DNA of 51,514 bases from Hyphomonas sp. BRH_c22 (GCF_000961795.1 NZ_LADU01000086.1:1-51514); one strand, 5' to 3'; positions 41,457 through 51,190 are shown, numbered from the stretch's first letter. Numbers and translations are program-made. Notes: generated from the sequence alone by a model not told the origin.

Positions 41457-42405
41457 GGGCCGACTCCACGTTGTGAAAGGCGTCGACAATTTCGGCGAGA
41501 ACTGAAATTGCCAGCATCGAAGCGTCGCGCATGGACGGCACAAGACCGATTGGTCCGCGAATTCGCGCGATGTCGGCGACCGGTACGCCGGCTGCCGTCA
41601 TCAGGCCGCACCTGGCAGCGTGCGTCCTGACGCTGCCCACGGCGCCGATATAGAATGCCGGTCCACCAAGCGCCTGGCGCAACAAGGCCGTTTCCCAGTG
41701 CGCGTCGTGAAACATCAGAACGAAGGCTGTCTCTGGGTCGTCGTCGACTGCCGGAAGACTTGATGGTGTGGTCAGGCGCTCGACCTTTGCGATGGCCGCC
41801 GAACGTGCTGCATTGAAATCGTCCTGATCGGGTAGCTGCAGCCGGATATTGAACCCGCTTGCGCCGGCAAGGCGGGCGAGTGCCAGGCAGTCAGACCCTC
41901 GACCGGCAATGCGCAGCGATAGTTTCGGCCGGTATCTAATTCGAAAAGCAGCACAGATATCCGGATCTTCGGAGAGCGCAATCTCGCCTGAAGGCTGCAC
42001 GGCGAATGATACGGGCCTTCGTGCTTCCAGCGATGCGAGCGCCATGGAAACTGTTTGCGCGTTCGTCACGGGCACGATCAGTACCTCGATTGCGCCTCCG
42101 CAGGGAAGCCGGATGTCGACAAAAGGTGATCCTGATCCGTATCGCAGGCGCTGGACGTGGCCCGTTTGCAGGCTGCGGATGGCATTGAGGCGGACATCTG
42201 CATCGATGCAGCCGCCCGAAACATAGCCTGCAGAACCGCCCGACTTCGAGATGGCCATCATTGCGCCCGGCGCCCGAACACCGCCGCCATGCGTAGCTGT
42301 AACGATAGCGAGCGCGACTTCCTCTCCGGCGTCGATGAAGTCCAGCGCTGCGCGGAGCGCGTCCTGGGGGTGCTCATATGTTGCAAGAGGTGAGACCAGA
42401 CTCAT
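41449..42405 (-). CDS. xdhC: XdhC family cofactor maturation protein
   Basis: Binds molybdenum cofactor and adds the sulfido ligand needed by xanthine dehydrogenase-family enzymes before insertion. 318 aa. The N-terminal XdhC/CoxI domain has VTATHGGGVRAPGAMMAISK and GYVSGGCIDADV; the C-terminal Rossmann-like domain has the end motif GLVPSMRDASMLAISVLAEI. Its presence implies a XdhB/IorB-type client, which is the enzyme at 33266-35915. It is the first gene of the cofactor operon, directly downstream of a ModE-like box. Confidence 0.9.
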   Translation of the reverse strand: MSLVSPLATYEHPQDALRAALDFIDAGEEVALAIVTATHGGGVRAPGAMMAISKSGGSAGYVSGGCIDADVRLNAIRSLQTGHVQRLRYGSGSPFVDIRLPCGGAIEVLIVPVTNAQTVSMALASLEARRPVSFAVQPSGEIALSEDPDICAAFRIRYRPKLSLRIAGRGSDCLALARLAGASGFNIRLQLPDQDDFNAARSAAIAKVERLTTPSSLPAVDDDPETAFVLMFHDAHWETALLRQALGGPAFYIGAVGSVRTHAARCGLMTAAGVPVADIARIRGPIGLVPSMRDASMLAISVLAEIVDAFHNVESAHV

Positions 42406-42409
42406 GCCA

Positions 42410-42436
42410 CCATTATAAATGGCGATTTATATCGAT
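42410..42436. promoter_or_regulatory. ModE-like box upstream of xdhC
   Basis: The minus strand reads ATCGATATAA, seven bases, then TTTATAATGG across the short gap between modE and xdhC. This resembles the two half-sites of the E. coli ModE operator (ATCGxTATATA and TATATAxCGAT with a 6-bp spacer), with mismatches mainly in the second half. It would let molybdate or ModE control the cofactor operon. Assigned by eye. Confidence 0.5.
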
Positions 42437-42437
42437 A

Positions 42438-42788
42438 CTAGTCCCTCGCGGACACGATCAGGGATGCGATCTCGCTGCGGTAGGTGCTGGTTGACTCGGC
42501 AGCCTGTTCGCACAGAGCGTTGTACAGTTCGAGCACTCTTCGCCCCCGTGCGGTAAGAACGGCGCCGCCGCCATCCTTGCCACCATGGCTGGACGCCACC
42601 AGGGGCGCCCGAAACAATACGTTCATGCTTTCGACGAGCTTGAAAGCACGCGGATAGGACATACCAAGCGCGCGGGCACCGGCCGCAATCGAGCCGGACG
42701 TCTTTATGGCGTCGAGCAGTGCCGCCTTTCCGGGGCCAAACCGGCCCTCGTTGTCGACATCCAGACGTATGCTCAGATCTATGTCCAT
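42438..42788 (-). CDS. modE: ModE-type winged-helix regulator, DNA-binding domain only
   Basis: A 116-aa protein matching the N-terminal DNA-binding domain of ModE. The LysR-like winged HTH is FGPGKAALLDAIKTSGSIAA and GARALGMSYPRAFKLVESMN, with LVASSHGGKDGGGAVLTARG as the wing. The C-terminal TOBE/Mop molybdate-binding domains of E. coli ModE are missing, so molybdate sensing must be indirect or absent; such short ModE proteins are widespread. It precedes the xdhC operon on the same strand with the ModE-like box between them. An IS3 end begins 21 bp upstream of its start and may have displaced its promoter. Confidence 0.87.
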   Translation of the reverse strand: MDIDLSIRLDVDNEGRFGPGKAALLDAIKTSGSIAAGARALGMSYPRAFKLVESMNVLFRAPLVASSHGGKDGGGAVLTARGRRVLELYNALCEQAAESTSTYRSEIASLIVSARD

Positions 42789-42808
42789 CGAGAGACGTTC
42801 CTAGGCAC

Positions 42809-43075
42809 TGAACCGCCCCGGCAACCCCGGAGGCAGCTTGGTTGGGTTCATGCAGCGATAGCGATTTCCCAGAGCGTTGCATAGGCGTTGGCCTCGGCTT
42901 CAGCCGGCGGGATGTGCCCGATGGGCCCCGGCAGTCTGCGACTGTGGAACCAATCGACCCAGATGAGGGTCGCATATGCGACGGTGTCCATCGACTTCCA
43001 TGGCGCCTTCCGATGGACGATTTCAGACTTGTACAGACCACTGATCGTCTCTGCCAACGCATTGCTGCAGCGTTG
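42809..43075 (-). mobile_element. IS3-family remnant, right end with transposase OrfB C-terminus
   Basis: The terminal sequence TGAACCGCCCCGGCAACCCC begins at 42809 and resembles the TGAACxGCCCCGG ends of IS3-family elements. On the minus strand it encodes the OrfB C-terminus: ALAETISGLYKSEIVHRKAP, TLIWVDWFHSRRLPGPIGHI, PPAEAEANAYATLWE. The rest of OrfB is missing beyond about 43075. Confidence 0.75.
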
Positions 43076-43139
43076 GCCTGCGTCCCGACAGGGGGTCCGG
43101 TATCTGAGCAGGTCCCGGCTTCAGCGATGGAGCCGAGAC

Positions 43140-43320
43140 ATGGGCAGGAGAGCCAGGCCTGAAGAGGTTATTACGAAACTGCGGGAGGTGGAGGTTAGTC
43201 TCGCGCGTGGAGAGACAGCTGCTTCGTCGGCCCGGCCGGTTGGCGTGACCGAACAGGTCTGCTCCCGCTGGCGCAAGGAGAGCGTGTTGGCCACTGAAGG
43301 TGGTGTCAGGCGAATGCTAA
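43140..43320 (+). pseudogene. IS3-family OrfA-like fragment
   Basis: The frame from 43140 gives MGRRARPEEVITKLREVEVS, then GVTEQVCSRWRKE, matching the HTH region of IS3-family OrfA (the usual form is KPEEIVxKLRxVDV and GVTExTYYRWRKEYGG). Similarity stops near 43320 where the hipA remnant begins in another frame. It is on the opposite strand to the OrfB fragment at 42809-43075, so the two are not one simple element. Confidence 0.6.
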
Positions 43321-43332
43321 CCCTTCTCCGCT

Positions 43333-44295
43333 ATGTGCGGACGTGCAGATCCAGAGGTTGCGCTGGAGCGCCATTTCGAGGACCTGCAGCAGCGCCCCTT
43401 CCTTGTTGGCGAGGAAGGCGTTCGCCTATCCCTTGCGGGTGGACAGAAGAAGTCGGCCCTCGCGGTCCTTGATGCGAACGGCGTCCCGGTCCTGCGGCTG
43501 CCGCAGGACGGCGACGTTCTCGCGGTCCCGCGGCACGGCGCGCCATCGACCGTGATTGTGAAGCCTGACAATCCGATCCTGCCCGGCATTGTCGGGAATG
43601 AGTCATATTGCCTGAGCCTGGCGCAGGCGATCGGCATTGCTGCTGCCCAGGTAACAGTCCTTCCCGCAGGCACTCGCAACATCATTTACGTGCTCCGCTA
43701 TGACCGGCGCGTCAGCCGGACGGGCGCGCTGCAACGGATCCATCAGGAAGACTTCGCGCAGGCAAATGGTGTCCCGCCGGGGCGAAAGTATGAACGCGGT
43801 ACGCTTGCCGGACCTGATCTGGTCACCCTGCTTGGGACGGGGCGCGACCTGCCGCCGACCGATGCGCTCTCCCTGCTCGACCAGCTCATCTTCAATATCC
43901 TCGTTGCGAACACCGATGCCCACGCGAAAAACTATTCGCTACTCCTGCCGGTGGGCGGCGGCCTTCGCCTCGCCCCCCTTTACGATGTTTCTACCGTTCT
44001 TGCCTGGCCCCGTGTCGTTCAGTATTTCGCGCAGAACATTGCAGGCAGGAAGCGCAAACCCGGCGATGTCGAGGCGCGCCACTGGGACGCCATTGCCAAG
44101 GCGGTCAACTACCGCCCGGCCGATGTCCGCAAACGGGTCCAGGAACTCGTTGACGCACTCTTGGCCAACCGTGTTGCTGTGAGCCAGGCCATCGCGGCCC
44201 TTCCTGGCAGCAGTCGCGGCTATGTCGAGGAGACTGCCGGCCTTGTCGAGGAGAATGCCCTGCGGATTGCGGGTCGGCTCCGTAAGGCTCCATAA
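43333..44295 (+). pseudogene. hipA: HipA-like toxin kinase, N-terminally truncated
   Basis: A 320-aa frame matching HipA from about residue 100 of the usual ~430. Seen: FLVGEEGVRLSLAGGQKKSA, STVIVKPDN with the ATP-binding Lys, the catalytic Asp195 in LVANTDAHAKNYSLL and metal-binding Asp218 in LAPLYDVSTVL. The N-terminal HipA_N domain is absent and replaced by IS3 OrfA-like sequence in another frame, and no hipB antitoxin is visible. HipA kinases phosphorylate proteins such as glutamyl-tRNA synthetase. The kinase core is intact, but without N-terminus and antitoxin I treat it as a remnant; a functional short form cannot be excluded. Confidence 0.75.
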
Positions 44296-44574
44296 GTCCT
44301 TCTCTCTAGGACTTGGGCTCTCCCTACAGGATGGATCACCGCTTATCGCGGTTCCATCCCATCCTGTGGCGAAGTACTTGTCGCACAGTGAAGCATTTCG
44401 CGATGAGCACAGTCCAGTATTGCATCCCGCTCAACAAGGCAGGCAACCTCAGTGAGCTGCGCCGTCACGGCAACAATACCGTTCAGGCCGGTCACGTCGA
44501 CTGACGCTCGGTGAAGTGAGCGGTCAGAAGCGCGAGACGCGGGATATAACTTATTGTTATTATTGATATTTTGT

Positions 44575-44661
44575 TGGTGCCCAGAAGAGGACTCGAACCT
44601 CCACGACCTTGCGATCACTACGACCTGAACGTAGCGCGTCTACCAATTCCGCCATCTGGGC
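44575..44661 (-). tRNA. tRNA-Leu (anticodon CAG)
   Basis: The minus strand folds as a class II tRNA: acceptor 5' GCCCAGA pairs with TCTGGGC, followed by discriminator A and an encoded CCA. The D-arm region GGCGGAATTGGTAGACGC is typical for tRNA-Leu, the anticodon loop is TTCAGGT (CAG), a long variable arm follows, and the T-loop is GGTTCGAGTCC. It is read opposite to the hipA remnant and lies at the border of IS-rich sequence. Confidence 0.95.
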
Positions 44662-44764
44662 ACGGGGTAGGAAGGCGCGTATCTACGAAGCAGGTGATCC
44701 AACGTCAACGCCTTTCTCGCAGCGTGATGAAAATTGAATGCGATCGCGCTTAGCCTTTTTAGGT

Positions 44765-45487
44765 TCAGGGCGACTCAGGGCGGAGCGCATGGCTGAATTG
44801 ATCGGTTAAGGTGCTGGTCAGGGCCTGCCCAAGCCGGGTTTGAACCCAATCGATCCAGTCACACTCGGTCATCTCTCCGGTCAAAGCAGTGATGCCGTTT
44901 GGCTCGTTCATTTGAGAACGAAGAAACTCCAGGACAAGCTGCCGGTCCTTCCAGTCGTGGGCGATCTGAGCGAGGGAATGCCACCGCTTTTGTTCGTCAG
45001 CCGACCGTTGACGTGCGACGGCAGCTTTGAGCTGCCTCTGCTGGTAGCGTCTACTCTCTTCTTATCTGAGTAATCTGCTTTCGCGCATGAGCTGGAGCGC
45101 GGCAAACAGGATTGGGACGACGTGTTCCAATTCTTGTTCCATGCGTGCCGATTGATTCTCGACCCAGTTCTTTTGAACAGGGGAACTCACGTAGCTCTTA
45201 ATCTCGAATATCAAGAACCCCGTCGGCTGCATGTCCCATTTGTGCGTCTCGTCAGAGTATGGTCTCCACGAGCGCTGCTGATCGGTCAGCGGAACCCGCA
45301 CGCGCTTTTTCTTTTCCCGAAGCGAGATTTCCAGTTGATCGCGGTCTTCGCAAATGAGGAGCTGTCCTTTGACTCCTTCTTCGACCCGACCGCCTTGAAG
45401 CTCTATCGCCTTGAACAATGCACTCAGGATGCGGTGCCGGTGATTATCGTTCTCGGTGAAAGGACCTGGATCGCCGAAAGCAGTCAT
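44765..45487 (-). pseudogene. Conserved hypothetical protein broken by an in-frame stop
   Basis: The frame from the ATG at 45487 gives HRHRILSALFKAIELQGGRV, then LREKKKRVRVPLTDQQRSW and PTGFLIFEIKSYV, and stops at a TAA at 45064-45062 after ESRLLR. The same frame continues without a further stop to the TGA at 44767-44765 (RRYQQRQLKAAVARQRSADE, then WHSLAQIAHDWKDRQLVLEF). The Arg/Glu-rich helix across the TAA and the following helical tail look like one protein of a family often seen in phage- or plasmid-related regions. The N-terminus also seems short. The TAA most likely makes it a pseudogene. I do not know its function. Confidence 0.6.
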
Positions 45488-45778
45488 CGGTCGCCGCTGG
45501 GCGAATGAGTACTTACGTGCAAGCTCGAGACGTTGGCGAGTGACGAGGTTCGAAAATGCAGGTCGCAGAATTCTCTGGAGGATTACATCGGATCCTGCGC
45601 CTTGCGAACGACGGAGAATGGTTCGCCTTCGCCTAACCTCACTAAACGATCTCCATTTCCTATATTTGTTAGGGGGAAATACATATTGTTGGCGTCGTCT
45701 GGAAGGCGCTACGATCCTGTCAACTGAGCGAACCGTTCGTGCTCTGAGCGATCCCTACAAGCCAATCAGGAGGATGAA

Positions 45779-48019
45779 ATGCGCAAAACTTCGGTATCAC
45801 TTTTCGCCATAATCGCCGCGACCATGGTTCCCGCCACTCCGGTCTTGCTGGCAAGTCCGGCCCAGGCCGAAGAAGTGCAGGCTGGAGAAAAGGTCATGTC
45901 CAATCAGGACTGGTGGCCGAACCGGCTGGACCTGAGTGCGCTGCGCCAGGACGACGCAGGGGCCAATCCCTATGGCGCTAACTTCGACTATGCTGCCGAG
46001 TTTGCCACGCTCGACCTCGACACCGTCAAGAAAGATATCGAAAGCGTCCTAACCACATCACAGCCCTGGTGGCCGGCCGATTACGGCAATTACGGCCCGT
46101 TTTTCATCCGCATGGCCTGGCACAGTGCGGGCACCTACCGCGTCGGTGACGGACGCGGCGGAGCTGGCGGAGGCGAACAGCGTTTCGAACCGCTCAACTC
46201 TTGGCCCGACAATGTCAGTCTCGACAAGGCGCGCCGTCTCGTCTGGCCGATCAAGCAGAAATACGGACGTAAGCTGTCCTGGGGGGACCTGATGGTTCTT
46301 ACGGGTAATGTCGCGCTGGAGAACATGGGCTTTGAAACCATAGGTTTTGCCGGTGGCCGTGTTGACACCTGGGAACCGGACCTGGTGTTTTGGGGGCCGG
46401 AAACGAAGTTCCTCGCCGCTGACCGCTTCGACAAGGATGGGAATCTCATTGGTCCGCTCGCGGCGACCCAGATGGGCCTGATTTATGTCAATCCGGAAGG
46501 GCCGGGCGGCAATCCCGATCCGCTTGCGGCCGCAAAAGCCATTCGCATCGCTTTCGGCAACATGGCGATGAACGATGAAGAGACTATCGCGCTGATCGCT
46601 GGCGGCCACACGTTTGGCAAGGCGCACGGAGCCCACAAGCCGGACGAATGCGTCGGCCCCGATCCCACGAGCGCAGGCTTGGAACAACAGGGGCTTGGCT
46701 GGGAAAACAAGTGCGGCAAGGGCAATGCCGAGGACACCGTCTCCAGCGGTCTGGAGGGCGCATGGTCGGCCAACCCGATCGCCTTCACAACGCAATTCTT
46801 TGACAATTTGTTCGGATTCGAATGGGTCAAGACGAAAAGCCCGGCGGGCGCGACACAGTGGATTCCCTCCACCCCCTTTGCCGCCAGTCTGGTCCCTGAC
46901 GCCCATGTCGAGGGCAAGCGGCACGCGCCGATCATGTTCACCACCGACATAGCGCTGAAAGAAGATCCCGGTTTCCGCGCGATCTCCGAGCGCTTCCGCG
47001 ACAATCCTGATGAGTTCGCCGCCGCCTTTGCGCGTGCCTGGTTCAAGCTCACCCATCGCGATATGGGGCCAAGTGCCCTTTACCTCGGCAACGAAGTACC
47101 GAAGGAAGCCTTCTCATGGCAAGACCCGCTTCCCACTGCGGATTACGCGGTGATTGATGCATCAGACGTGAGCCAGCTCAAGGCGAGTATTCTTGCGACT
47201 GGCCTGACCGGCCCGGAACTGATCAAGGCGGCATGGGCCTCCGCATCGACCTTCCGCGGGACTGACATGCGCGGCGGTGCCAATGGCGCCCGCGTCCGGC
47301 TGGAACCGGCCAAGGGTTGGGCCGTCAATGACCCGGCCGAACTGACGAAGGTACTCAGCAAGCTCGAAGGTGTTCAGAAGAAATTCAACCGCTCAGCCAC
47401 CGGCAATAAGAAGGTATCGATAGCGGATCTTATCGTGCTGGGCGGCAATGCGGCCATCGAACAGGCAGCGAAGAAGGCTGGTCACAACGTGACTGTGCCA
47501 TTTACCCCAGGCCGCGTGGATGCGGCGCAGTCGCAGACCGATGTCAAATCTTTTGAGTACCTGCGGCCCCATGCTGACGGATTCCGTAACTATTACGGCA
47601 TGGATAGCGACCTCGCACCAGCGCAGATGCTGGTAGACAAGGCCAGTATGCTGGAGCTGACAGTTCCGGAGATGACGGTGCTGGTTGGTGGCATGCGCGC
47701 ACTCGATGCAAATACCGGGCACTCGCCAAATGGTGTCTTCACCAGTCGTCCGGGCACGCTAAGCAACGACTTCTTCGTCAACCTGCTCGACATGTCCACG
47801 AAGTGGGAGAAGTCCGCGAAGACCGACGGTCTTTATGAAGGCTACGACCGGGCCAGCGGCAAGCTGAAATGGACTGCCACTCCGGTTGATCTGGTCTTTG
47901 GATCGAATTCGGAACTTCGGGCGGTTTCCGAAGCCTATGCCTCGGATGATGCGAATGAGTTGTTCGTGAACGACTTCGTCTCTGCCTGGGCCAAGGTAAT
48001 GAACCTCGATCGGTTCTAA
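45779..48019 (+). CDS. katG: Catalase-peroxidase KatG with signal peptide
   Basis: A 746-aa heme catalase-peroxidase that removes hydrogen peroxide. The N-terminal domain has the distal Arg111, Trp114 and His115 ([13 protein letters not shown]), the Tyr of the Met-Tyr-Trp adduct in [10 protein letters not shown] and the proximal His in [12 protein letters not shown]. The inactive C-terminal duplicate domain is present in full. Residues 1-30 form a Sec signal ([20 protein letters not shown], ending SPAQA-EE), so the enzyme is probably periplasmic, unlike the common cytoplasmic KatG. An AGGAGG site precedes the ATG at 45779. No adjacent oxyR is seen. Confidence 0.95.
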   Translation: MRKTSVSLFAIIAATMVPATPVLLASPAQAEEVQAGEKVMSNQDWWPNRLDLSALRQDDAGANPYGANFDYAAEFATLDLDTVKKDIESVLTTSQPWWPADYGNYGPFFIRMAWHSAGTYRVGDGRGGAGGGEQRFEPLNSWPDNVSLDKARRLVWPIKQKYGRKLSWGDLMVLTGNVALENMGFETIGFAGGRVDTWEPDLVFWGPETKFLAADRFDKDGNLIGPLAATQMGLIYVNPEGPGGNPDPLAAAKAIRIAFGNMAMNDEETIALIAGGHTFGKAHGAHKPDECVGPDPTSAGLEQQGLGWENKCGKGNAEDTVSSGLEGAWSANPIAFTTQFFDNLFGFEWVKTKSPAGATQWIPSTPFAASLVPDAHVEGKRHAPIMFTTDIALKEDPGFRAISERFRDNPDEFAAAFARAWFKLTHRDMGPSALYLGNEVPKEAFSWQDPLPTADYAVIDASDVSQLKASILATGLTGPELIKAAWASASTFRGTDMRGGANGARVRLEPAKGWAVNDPAELTKVLSKLEGVQKKFNRSATGNKKVSIADLIVLGGNAAIEQAAKKAGHNVTVPFTPGRVDAAQSQTDVKSFEYLRPHADGFRNYYGMDSDLAPAQMLVDKASMLELTVPEMTVLVGGMRALDANTGHSPNGVFTSRPGTLSNDFFVNLLDMSTKWEKSAKTDGLYEGYDRASGKLKWTATPVDLVFGSNSELRAVSEAYASDDANELFVNDFVSAWAKVMNLDRF

Positions 48020-48262
48020 GGTATTGTCAAAGGACGCGGATTAGGCACTCTGCTTGTGCGCTGGATTGCCTATCAATCTTCGTCTGGCAGTCGCTGCTAC
48101 GGGCTTTTTCGTCCTGACTTCAGATGACAGGGCAAAGACATACAATCCGATTTGGTTCCTTGGACAATGTCTTAGAAGATGTTGTGGCCGAAAAATTTGG
48201 CGAAACCGTATCCATCCCGGTGGCGGGCGAAACAGTCGCTCCGAATTGAAAAAGGTATCGAC

Positions 48263-48817
48263 GTGATCAATCCAAAAGTCAGAAGAACACTCGTCCTCGT
48301 CCATATGTATTTTGCTGCATTCATGGCGCCCGCTTTTCTACTTGTCGCCCTATCGGGCGGGCTCTATCTGCTGGGAAACAAAGGCAGTGTTCAAAGTGAA
48401 CAACTCATGCTCCCGGCAGGTTCAGCTTTGAATTTTCAAAGCGAGACACTGGAGTCGGATATAAGAGCGCTACTGGAATCGGCTGGCGTCGATCATAAAT
48501 TCGAGTACGTAAAAGCGAAGGGTCAACAGGCGGAAACACGCCCAACGTCCAGAACACATATTGAGTTTTCGCAGTCTGGTCAGGGCCTTCAAGCCAAGGT
48601 CAACAAACCAAGCCTCCAATACGCCATGATGGAGCTTCACAAGGGCCATGGCCCGAAGCTTTTCAAGCTATATCAGATGCTTGTTGCCTTGGCGTTGTTG
48701 GGTGTCGTGCTGGGCGGGCTGGCTGTCGGTCTTCTGGCTCAATCCTATCGCCGAAAAGTCTTGATCACATCTGCTGTTGGGCTCGCGGTGTTTTTGGCCT
48801 TGTCGTTGCTCGCTTGA
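48263..48817 (+). CDS. PepSY-associated membrane protein
   Basis: A 184-aa inner-membrane protein. A first helix (RRTLVLVHMYFAAFMAPAFL, then LVALSGGLYLLG) has the H-x-Y pattern of PepSY-TM proteins, a periplasmic ~90-residue part follows, and two helices close (MLVALALLGVVLGGLAVGLL, then ITSAVGLAVFLALSLLA). PepSY-TM proteins are often linked to iron/heme reduction or transport. Located after katG by about 240 bp, a heme or electron link to the periplasmic catalase is possible. The GTG at 48263 with an AAAGG site is preferred; upstream codons add a basic extension. Confidence 0.65.
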   Translation: MINPKVRRTLVLVHMYFAAFMAPAFLLVALSGGLYLLGNKGSVQSEQLMLPAGSALNFQSETLESDIRALLESAGVDHKFEYVKAKGQQAETRPTSRTHIEFSQSGQGLQAKVNKPSLQYAMMELHKGHGPKLFKLYQMLVALALLGVVLGGLAVGLLAQSYRRKVLITSAVGLAVFLALSLLA

Positions 48818-49108
48818 TACTTGCTTGGCGGTGCCTGATCCCAAACGACAGACTTGAAACCTTGAATTTTCAGTCCTGAATCAGCGCTAAGATGGCTCGG
48901 TGGGAGGACAGAAACTCTGACTCTGGCAGTGACCGGTTTTCTTCAATGCGGTCGTTTGAAAATAGTGGTGCGAAGGGCGACAAACGGCCAAAGCACTAAC
49001 GCGCTCGCGCGCGAGTTGAGCGTTGCTGCGTCGGGGATGAACATAACCGTCTGATGCCTGCGGGTAGCACCCGGATGGTCTGGGAGCGCCCTTACGGAGG
49101 CTTCAGCC

Positions 49109-49987
49109 ATGAGCAACGACACTCAACCCATTCATCCTCTTCGCCAGCGCATGATCGAGGACATGACCCTGCGGGGCCTGTCTCCCGCAAGCCAGAAGAC
49201 CTATGTCCGCGCCGTGCGCGCCTGTTGCACGCACATGAACGTCAGGCCCGGAGATATCACCGTGGACCACGCCCGGTCTTTCCTGCTTCACTTGCAGTCG
49301 CAGGGGCTCGGTGTGGGAACGATCAACGCCCATGCCACGGCGCTGCGCTTCTTCCTGCGCTTCACGCTCGGCTGCAGCAGCGATGTCGAGCGTGTGCCGG
49401 TCCTGCGCGAGCAACGCAGGCTGCCGGTTGTGCTGACCCGCGAGGAGGTGGCCCGCATCATCGCGGCGGCGCCGGGTCTCAAGTACAGGACGGCGCTCAG
49501 CATCACTTATGGCGCGGGCCTGCGGGCGTCGGAGACAGCCAACCTCAAAGTCTCCGACATCGACAACAAGTCGATGACCTTGCGGATCGAACAGGGCAAG
49601 GGCCGCAAGGATCGCAAGGCCAAGCTGTCGCCTCATCTGATCGATGTCCTGCGCAGATGGTGGCAGGTCGCCCGGCCGCAGGTCTGGCTGTTTCCGAGCC
49701 GGAGCGGCGTGATGTGCCCGATCAGTACACGCCAGCTCTCGCGCCAGTTCCAGCACGCCGTCGACGCCGCCGAGATCCGCAAGGATGGACGCATCACCCT
49801 GCACACGCTCAGGCACTCCTTTGCCACGCACCTTCTGGAGGCCGGTGTCGATATCCGCGTCATCCAGGTGATGCTGGGGCACGCCAAGCTCGAGACAACT
49901 TCTATCTATACCCATGTCTCGCCGAAGTTGCTCCAGGACGTCGCAAGCCCGTTCGACAGCCTGCCCGTCATCGAACCGACGGACTGA
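49109..49987 (+). CDS. IS91-associated tyrosine recombinase/integrase
   Basis: A 292-aa tyrosine recombinase. The N-terminal SAM-like core-binding domain (about 10-95) has LRGLSPASQKTYVRAVRACC. The catalytic domain has Arg in YGAGLRASETANL, HTLRHSFATHLLEAG (His-x-x-Arg), LGHAKLETTSIYTHV with His, and the nucleophile Tyr in the IYTHV segment. Such integrases accompany the HUH transposase in a subgroup of IS91-family elements; here the transposase gene starts 6 bp after. A GGAGGCTTCAGCC site precedes the ATG. The ~290 bp upstream (48818-49108) hold no gene and should include the left end of the element. Confidence 0.9.
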   Translation: MSNDTQPIHPLRQRMIEDMTLRGLSPASQKTYVRAVRACCTHMNVRPGDITVDHARSFLLHLQSQGLGVGTINAHATALRFFLRFTLGCSSDVERVPVLREQRRLPVVLTREEVARIIAAAPGLKYRTALSITYGAGLRASETANLKVSDIDNKSMTLRIEQGKGRKDRKAKLSPHLIDVLRRWWQVARPQVWLFPSRSGVMCPISTRQLSRQFQHAVDAAEIRKDGRITLHTLRHSFATHLLEAGVDIRVIQVMLGHAKLETTSIYTHVSPKLLQDVASPFDSLPVIEPTD

Positions 49988-49993
49988 TCCGAC

Positions 49994-51190
49994 ATGCCCC
50001 GACCGGCCGTCGAGGTCGCGGACATCCTCCGCGGCCTTGGCCCCGCCTTGCGTGAGGGTCTTTCCCGCGACCAGCACAAGGCGGTGAGTGCCATCCTCTC
50101 ATGCCGCACCGCCGCACTGGGCGGCCATGTGACCCGTTGCGAAGACTGCGCGGCCATGGACGTTGCATACAACTCCTGCCGCAACCGGCATTGTCCGAGG
50201 TGCCAGGCGGCGTCGTCCCATGACTGGCTGGAGGCTCGCAGGCGGGACCTGCTTCCTGTGGCCTATTACCATGTCGTGTTCACGCTGCCCGCGCCGCTGG
50301 CAAGAGTGGCCTTCCAGAACAAGAAGCCCGTCTACGACGCCCTGTTCAAGGCCGTGTCCGAGACGCTGATGACGATCGGCGCCGACCCGAAGCACCTCGG
50401 CGCAAAGCTCGGCGCAACCCTGGTCCTGCACACATGGGGCTCGGCGATGACCCACCATCCGCATATCCATGGCGTCGTGCCCGGCGGAGGGCTCGCGCCG
50501 GATGACAAGCGCTGGATCGACTGCCGCCGGGGCTTCTTCCTGCCCGTCCGGGTGTTGTCGCGCCTGTTCCGTCGGCTAATGTGCGAGCGGCTCGCCAGCC
50601 TCCATGCCGCCGGCAGGCTGGGCTTCCACGGCGATCTCGTCCATCTGGCCGACAGGGAAGCGTTCGCAGCACTCCTGAAGAGCCAGCGCCGCTGCGACTG
50701 GGTCGTCTATGCCAAGCGTCCCTTTGCAGGCCCGGACCAGGTGCTCTCATACCTGGCCCGATACACCCACAGGATCGCCATCTCGAACAGCCGGATCACC
50801 GCCTATGACGGCCAGCGTGTGACGTTCCGGGTCAAGGATTATCGCAAGCAGGACGAGGCGAGATATGGGGTCATGACGCTTGACGCCACCGAGTTTACCC
50901 GGCGGTTCCTGCAACACGTCCTGCCGGATGGCTTCCATCGCATCCGCCATGTCGGGTTCCTCGCCAACACACAGCGCCGAGACGCCATTGATCGCATCAG
51001 GGACCTGCTCGCAGAGCGCATGCTGCCCTCGCAGGACCCGGAATCCGGGCCAACGCCGGAGCCTGCACCTCAAACACCCGAACCGGAAAAGTGTGCCTGT
51101 TGTGGTGGACGGATGATCCTGATCGAACTGATCACCCCGGCGTCCCGCCTGCGACGACGATCACCGCCAGAAAGGATCGACACCTCATGA
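49994..51190 (+). CDS. IS91-family HUH (Y2) transposase
   Basis: A 398-aa rolling-circle transposase. The N-terminal zinc finger has CEDCAAMDVAYNSCRNRHCP and PRCQ. The HUH motif is HPHIHGVVPGGG (about 155-165). The catalytic tyrosine is in YLARYTHRIAIS (the family has one or two). C-terminal CACCGGRM is a second cysteine pair found in this group. It nicks and joins single-stranded ends at GAAC/CAAG-like targets in the family. Directly downstream of the integrase gene, both in one transcript. No frameshift is seen, so the element may still be active. Confidence 0.92.
   Translation: MPRPAVEVADILRGLGPALREGLSRDQHKAVSAILSCRTAALGGHVTRCEDCAAMDVAYNSCRNRHCPRCQAASSHDWLEARRRDLLPVAYYHVVFTLPAPLARVAFQNKKPVYDALFKAVSETLMTIGADPKHLGAKLGATLVLHTWGSAMTHHPHIHGVVPGGGLAPDDKRWIDCRRGFFLPVRVLSRLFRRLMCERLASLHAAGRLGFHGDLVHLADREAFAALLKSQRRCDWVVYAKRPFAGPDQVLSYLARYTHRIAISNSRITAYDGQRVTFRVKDYRKQDEARYGVMTLDATEFTRRFLQHVLPDGFHRIRHVGFLANTQRRDAIDRIRDLLAERMLPSQDPESGPTPEPAPQTPEPEKCACCGGRMILIELITPASRLRRRSPPERIDTS

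Noticed and set aside
46058..47056. Minus-strand open frame of 332 codons inside katG
   Set aside because: Shadow of the highly conserved katG coding strand.
49103..50077. Minus-strand open frame of 324 codons opposite the IS91 integrase
   Set aside because: Antisense to a gene with complete recombinase motifs; no domain recognised.
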